From Acidobacteriota bacterium (GTDB lineage: Bacteria > Acidobacteriota > Blastocatellia > Pyrinomonadales > Pyrinomonadaceae), in NCBI GenBank assembly GCA_025463135.1, contig JAOAPY010000020.1, positions 1-64,000 on the forward strand: a stretch of 64,000 nucleotides of DNA. Direction: 5' to 3'. Below are positions 60,545 through 64,000 of this stretch, piece by piece (the stretch's first letter is position 1; each line of letters opens with the position of its first letter). The notes beneath the pieces are model-generated. The model had not been told where the DNA came from and made no database searches. It worked only from the letters and a program-made list of their open reading frames with translations. A program made the position numbers and the translations under genes.

Positions 60545-60880
60545 ATGAACCAGATTGATCGTCTGCTGGAAATCATCGCCACTTATCAAAGACACGGGTG
60601 GAGTTTGCGGCGGGTACTGCTGACGGCCGAGGCTGGAACCCTACCCGCAAACGAAACACTCGCCGGTATTGAAGTGGAAGCGGCGATCTTCGATGCCGTT
60701 TGGTTTTCGCGACCGTCATATGAACAACGTGAAGCGTGGGAGTTGCGCCTGGTGGCCGATACTCCTTACGCCCTATTCGAAACTTTTGAAAGCGACGAAA
60801 CCGGCGAGCAACGCGAGGAGCTGAGGTGTGAAATGGAAGCGCGGATGCGCGAGCATGTAACGCGGAGAACAGACGCTTAG
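60545..60880 (+). CDS. Conserved unknown protein (111 aa)
   Basis: GAGGG precedes ATG 60545. MNQIDRLLEIIATYQRHGWS is helical; the middle (VEAAIFDAVWFSRPSYEQRE) ends in an acidic Glu-rich region (FESDETGEQREELRCEM). No signal peptide. It is the last gene before a convergent PDZ protein. I do not recognise a family. Confidence 0.6.
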   Translation: MNQIDRLLEIIATYQRHGWSLRRVLLTAEAGTLPANETLAGIEVEAAIFDAVWFSRPSYEQREAWELRLVADTPYALFETFESDETGEQREELRCEMEARMREHVTRRTDA

Positions 60881-60916
60881 AGTATCGACTTTAGTCGGGC
60901 ATTTCGCATTCCGGAA

Positions 60917-61909
60917 TCAGCGACGGCCCATCTTTACCGGGATATCAAGAGTCTCGCTGCCGCGCATGATCTTTATCGGAATTGTTTCGTAGGGTATCGC
61001 CACCTGAATGCGATAGTTGAGCTCGTCCGCGGTCCGAATGGGAATGTCACCAAACTTAATCACAATGTCACCACTTTTCAGTCCCGCCATATCACCAGGC
61101 AGACTAGGCGTAACCTCTCCCAACAGAACGCCGTGAAGTTTAGTGTTGGGTATTTCCACCGTCTCCTGATCGTCGATACCCAACCTGCCGCGGCCCTGCG
61201 GACGACTGGCAAAAGCCTTATCCAGTTGCTCGAGGTCACCCTTGGAAATCGTCGTCAGCTTCGTTGCCTTCGGCTCGCCGTCTCGGATGTAGAGGATATC
61301 GACTGTCTTTCCAATCGGTGTTTTGCCAAGCAGGTCCATGATCTGACCCCTATCCGTGACCGGCTGGCCGTCAAAGTTTGTGATGATATCTCCGCCGACA
61401 AGTCCGGCCTTATCCGCAGGGGATCCCGGCGCCTCGACACTGTCAAAGGTTACGCCACCATCGGTGCTACTAAAATTATCAACGCCGAAATACGACCGCG
61501 TTGCCGCTGCCGATCCCCCTCCCATGCTTACCCCACCGATCTTGATTCGCGGAGCAATCCTGGGCACAAAAACGCTGGCTCCGGTCCCGACGGCGAAAAA
61601 TGCAACCATGATCACGAAGATCCAGGAGATCCCACTCATCCTTTTCCTGCGGCGCTTGAATGATCCAGCCTGACATCCTGCCAGTGAGGCCCCGGGCATG
61701 GCAGTGGTCGCAACGTTGCCTGGCGCTGCAGCGGTGGGGCCGTTCTGAAAACGAACTGTTTCTGTATATTCGGCCAATCCTTCGCCCAGGCGATAACCGC
61801 AGTTGCGGCAGAAGCGCAATCCGGTGGGCATCGAAGAATGGCAGTTCTGGCAGCTGGTAGAGTCGGAAGCCGTCTCAGCGTTCAGAGGTTGTGGAGAGTT
61901 CTGTGACAT
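60917..61909 (-). CDS. Zinc-ribbon membrane protein with two PDZ domains
   Basis: 330 aa. An N-terminal zinc ribbon (CQNCHSSMPTGLRFCRNCGY) is cytoplasmic; a membrane helix at about 95-118 (ISWIFVIMVAFFAVGTGASV) follows. Two PDZ domains are seen: about 140-230 (GVTFDSVEAPGSPADKAGL, VGGDIITNFDGQPV) and about 245-330 (GVLLGEVTPSLPGDMAGLKS, GDIVIKFGDIPI). There is no protease domain, so it is probably an adaptor that presents partners to a protease or complex elsewhere. Confidence 0.85.
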   Translation of the reverse strand: MSQNSPQPLNAETASDSTSCQNCHSSMPTGLRFCRNCGYRLGEGLAEYTETVRFQNGPTAAAPGNVATTAMPGASLAGCQAGSFKRRRKRMSGISWIFVIMVAFFAVGTGASVFVPRIAPRIKIGGVSMGGGSAAATRSYFGVDNFSSTDGGVTFDSVEAPGSPADKAGLVGGDIITNFDGQPVTDRGQIMDLLGKTPIGKTVDILYIRDGEPKATKLTTISKGDLEQLDKAFASRPQGRGRLGIDDQETVEIPNTKLHGVLLGEVTPSLPGDMAGLKSGDIVIKFGDIPIRTADELNYRIQVAIPYETIPIKIMRGSETLDIPVKMGRR

Positions 61910-62040
61910 CGCTTACGTTTGTTCTTTCAGAAGCACTTATGACGAAAATTGTATACGCCACCAGGAGTTTATTGGTTGCATCTGTTTGTCCGCAAGGAAA
62001 GCGCGACGGCGAACCGCCAATGTTTATGACCTTGCCGCGT
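61910..62040. other. Gap between the PDZ gene and the small gene at 62213
   Basis: Nothing recognisable apart from the promoter-like site just downstream; no ORF with a ribosome binding site. Confidence 0.4.
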
Positions 62041-62056
62041 TGGCATGATTAATGCT
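62041..62056 (+). promoter_or_regulatory. Candidate sigma54 (-24/-12) promoter
   Basis: TGGCATGATTAATGCT has GG and GC exactly 10 nt apart, with TGGCA and TGC matching the consensus core. The start would lie near 62067, 145 nt upstream of the small gene at 62213. Confidence 0.45.
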
Positions 62057-62212
62057 TGGCAGACGCTGCACGGGAATCGAGTCCTGGCGGGGATTGCGCT
62101 CCGCGAACCGATAAAGCGCTCCGGCTCAATAGACATCAGTGACAGATAAGTGCAGAATCAACCAATCCTTGTGTCGCAATCTGAATAACTCTAAAAGGAA
62201 GCACTGACAATC

Positions 62213-62461
62213 GTGGAAGTTACCAAGGCCCTTGCGGCCCTTCAGCCCCTATACGGCAAAGACAATGTCGAGATCACGACCACCGATGGGCAGCGGGTCC
62301 GCGGCATTGTGCGCAGCATGAAAACCACCCAGGCATTGACCACTCCGAGTGTCAAAATTGAATGCCCTAACGGTGAAATCATCAAGATCGCTTTTCCGAC
62401 CATAGCCGAGATCAAAGACTTGAATCCAAGCGAAAAGACGGTGGCCGGCAGCGGCGGATAA
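62213..62461 (+). CDS. Small conserved protein (82 aa)
   Basis: GTG 62213, with AAAAGGAAG about 15 nt upstream, a loose site. The sequence VEITTTDGQRVRGIVRSMKT, then VKIECPNGEIIKIAFPTIAE, suggests a small beta-barrel of the SH3/LSm kind. Preceded by a candidate sigma54 promoter. Function is unknown. Confidence 0.6.
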   Translation: MEVTKALAALQPLYGKDNVEITTTDGQRVRGIVRSMKTTQALTTPSVKIECPNGEIIKIAFPTIAEIKDLNPSEKTVAGSGG

Positions 62462-62470
62462 GAGCGAGAC

Positions 62471-62611
62471 GAGGAGACACGGGGATTTGTAGTGTTTCCT
62501 GAGCGCTTTCCACGCAACCGGTCTTTAGCCATCCACATCTCCCATCGTCTCCAGAGTCACCGCATCTCCCGGATTTCTGTATTCACCTCATCTCCCGTTC
62601 CCCGTGTCTCC
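62471..62611. repeat. Inverted repeat of GGAGACACGGGGA type
   Basis: GAGGAGACACGGGGA at 62471-62485 faces TTCCCCGTGTCTCC at 62598-62611; between and after them, pyrimidine-rich phrases such as CATCTCCC recur. Fills the gap between two small plus-strand genes. Confidence 0.6.
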
Positions 62612-62727
62612 GTGGCCCAACGTCCCCGTATTTCTTCCCGCTCCGCTCTCTTCTCTCGCGTTTGCAAAGCGCTTCGCGTATATTACGCCGGTCCGAACTT
62701 GTGGATTGATTGCGAGGGCGCAGAGCG

Positions 62728-63348
62728 TTGGCAGGAACTATTGAAGAATTTGGTGGACGGGTAGCGACGATTTGGTCGGAACTACGTCCTATGACACGGA
62801 TACTGGTAGAACGGGCTTTACAGCCAACCCAGGCGGCCACGACCTCCCAGTCGCGTAGCACTCCGTTTGACGCCCGTTCTGATCTGGAATTGAGCCGGTT
62901 GCTGGCGGCGCTGGACGAAGGTGTGGCCGAGCCGGACGTGGCCCGAAAGGACCACAGAAGCCAACTGCGCGAGGTCGCCGACACCTGTGCCGCGGTACTG
63001 CAAGAAAAAACACAGTCAGCAGAAGTCTTTGTCCAACTGGTAGTACGAGCCGAACGGCAGCGCGATTACAAGAGGATTGACTCGCTTGCGGATGCGCTCA
63101 CCTTGCGCTTTGCGCCGAGCGAAATTTGTGAGTTGGCCCGCTCGCAGAACATCGTCGTCCGGGCCCTGGCCCAGGAAGCCCTCGCCCAGGTTCCCACCAA
63201 CGTTCTGATTGGCATACTGCACGACCCGGTGGATTCCGAAATCGCCCGCGAAGCACTGCAACGACAGGCCCGCGACTTCGGTTCCGAACAGGCCCGGCAG
63301 ATTATGGGCGTACTGGATCAGATGGATCTGGATGCCGAGGAAGTGTAA
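62728..63348 (+). CDS. HEAT-like helical protein (206 aa)
   Basis: TTG 62728 is preferred because GAGGG lies 9 nt upstream; TTG 62710 and ATG 62791 are alternatives. The body is helical with a repeat flavour (LRVADTCAAVLQ-like: QLREVADTCAAVLQEKTQSA; VRAERQRDYKRIDSLADAL; AREALQRQARDFGSEQARQI). Lengths of about 35 per unit suggest HEAT or armadillo-like pairs. No membrane segment. Function is unknown. Confidence 0.6.
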   Translation: MAGTIEEFGGRVATIWSELRPMTRILVERALQPTQAATTSQSRSTPFDARSDLELSRLLAALDEGVAEPDVARKDHRSQLREVADTCAAVLQEKTQSAEVFVQLVVRAERQRDYKRIDSLADALTLRFAPSEICELARSQNIVVRALAQEALAQVPTNVLIGILHDPVDSEIAREALQRQARDFGSEQARQIMGVLDQMDLDAEEV

Positions 63349-63390
63349 GAACGAGGGTGTGGAAGCTACGGCGTAGGTAACGATTGATGT

Positions 63391-63461
63391 ACAACAGGCT
63401 GCCAGCCTGTTGCTGTTGATGAAATTATCCTAACGTCTGTAGGCTGGCAGCCTGCGGTACA
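63391..63461. repeat. Inverted repeat of AGGCTGCCAGCCT type
   Basis: ACAACAGGCTGCCAGCCTGT at 63391 (arm to 63412) faces TGTAGGCTGGCAGCCTGCGG at 63438 (arm to 63461); both arms have an inner palindrome. It lies between two convergent genes. Confidence 0.7.
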
Positions 63462-63468
63462 AGTTGAC

Positions 63469-64000
63469 TCAACTCGCCACCACATTCTCACCGATCGCAT
63501 GCAATCGCTGCACAACCTGTTCAATCAACCAGTTCGGCGTTGAAGCGCCGGCGGTAACTCCGACCCGGCCGGCGCCAATAACATCGGCGGGATTGATCTC
63601 GGCGGGAGTTTCGATCAGAAAACTCTTCCGGCATTGCTCCTCGCAGACGGCGAGCAACTTGACGCTGTTCGAAGAGTGCCGGCCACCGATCACATAAAAG
63701 ACATCGACCTCACCGGCCAGCGCGCGGGCCGCATCCTGGCGGTCACGTGTAGCAGAACAAATTGTATTCACCACTTGCGGCTCGGTGTCCGACTTCGCGC
63801 GCACGGCCTCCGCTACTTCCAAAAAGGTCTGTAGTTTTATGGTCGTCTGCGAGACCACCAATGGCGCGCGCAAAGGCGGCAAGCCAGCGACTTCCTGCGC
63901 GTCGCGAACCACGTAGGTATTCTGAGGCGCGTAACCGACTACACCGATCATCTCGGGATGATCGGGATTGCCTGCCACTACCACATCTCGGCCTTGTTGG
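63469..64000 (-). CDS. ispH: 4-hydroxy-3-methylbut-2-enyl diphosphate reductase (3' part, 5' end outside window)
   Basis: The frame enters from the right edge (QQGRDVVVAGNPDHPEMIGV) and ends at 63469, about 177 residues, so about the N-terminal 40 percent is missing. The seen part carries the substrate His/Glu of DHPEMIG, the iron-sulfur Cys of NTICSATRDRQ, the HSSNS loop that holds the diphosphate, and TAGASTPNWLIEQV with the last cluster-site region. IspH makes IPP and DMAPP, the last step of the MEP isoprenoid pathway. An unusual CEEQC pair occurs in the C-terminal part; whether it binds metal is unknown. Confidence 0.93.
   Translation of the reverse strand, partial: QQGRDVVVAGNPDHPEMIGVVGYAPQNTYVVRDAQEVAGLPPLRAPLVVSQTTIKLQTFLEVAEAVRAKSDTEPQVVNTICSATRDRQDAARALAGEVDVFYVIGGRHSSNSVKLLAVCEEQCRKSFLIETPAEINPADVIGAGRVGVTAGASTPNWLIEQVVQRLHAIGENVVAS

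Overview
The window looks like a chromosomal segment of an Acidobacteriota bacterium, most probably of the Blastocatellia/Pyrinomonadales type. This is inferred from gene content: very large secreted beta-helix proteins with CSLREA-like and DUF4214 domains, an ECF sigma factor paired with a membrane Ser/Thr kinase carrying a beta-propeller, M16 peptidase pairs, many secreted proteins of unknown function, and many intergenic palindromic repeats. No rRNA, tRNA, CRISPR array, prophage or complete insertion sequence was seen.

Layout. 1-16.9 kb: three giant exported proteins on the minus strand, namely a BNR-type propeller with dockerin-like and cohesin-like modules (open at the left edge), a 2338-residue FG-GAP/beta-helix/DUF4214 protein, and a 1674-residue beta-helix protein with twelve 81-residue Ig/PKD-like repeats; a small secreted protein lies between the last two. 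17.1-24.6 kb: a compact cluster of three tandem phage tail-collar (MdpB-like) proteins, two DUF6916-type proteins (one with a Tat signal), two paralogous GNAT acetyltransferases, a class I methyltransferase, an Asp/Asn beta-hydroxylase broken by a one-base frameshift in a C7 run, and a sulfotransferase. This is the best candidate for an undescribed system: exported tail-collar-like proteins with a set of modifying enzymes. 24.9-33.7 kb: a TPM + Tim44-like pair, an M16 protease pair, a 23S-IVS four-helix protein beside heptamer repeats, an HtrA-TPR protease, a secreted protein and an orphan antitoxin.

33.9-46.8 kb: an acyl-CoA dehydrogenase / TPR / fused 2-oxoacid dehydrogenase E1 operon (branched-chain catabolism), a flippase-like membrane protein, a decayed M28 peptidase, a MacB/FtsX-type permease, a 5'-nucleotidase, an ECF sigma / anti-sigma / secreted protein operon, and envelope proteins. 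47-50 kb: small unknown proteins and a secreted propeller-like protein. 50.2-59.2 kb: signalling genes, namely an ECF sigma factor with a Ser/Thr kinase, an FHA-GAF-sigma54 activator convergent with a second Ser/Thr kinase, and a divergent secreted protein with a near-consensus sigma54 promoter and upstream palindromic repeats. 59.4-64 kb: an M15-like peptidase, a zinc-ribbon double-PDZ membrane protein, small conserved unknowns, and ispH running off the right edge.

Regulation. Three GG-N10-GC sigma54-type sites (upstream of the genes ending at 32228 and 54635 and of the gene starting at 62213) together with the sigma54 activator at 55638 suggest a local sigma54 regulon that includes exported proteins. 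Shine-Dalgarno motifs (AAGGAG type) are strong and were used to move many starts. Several families of inverted repeats fill the intergenic gaps, and one lies inside the 5' end of the Tim44-like gene.
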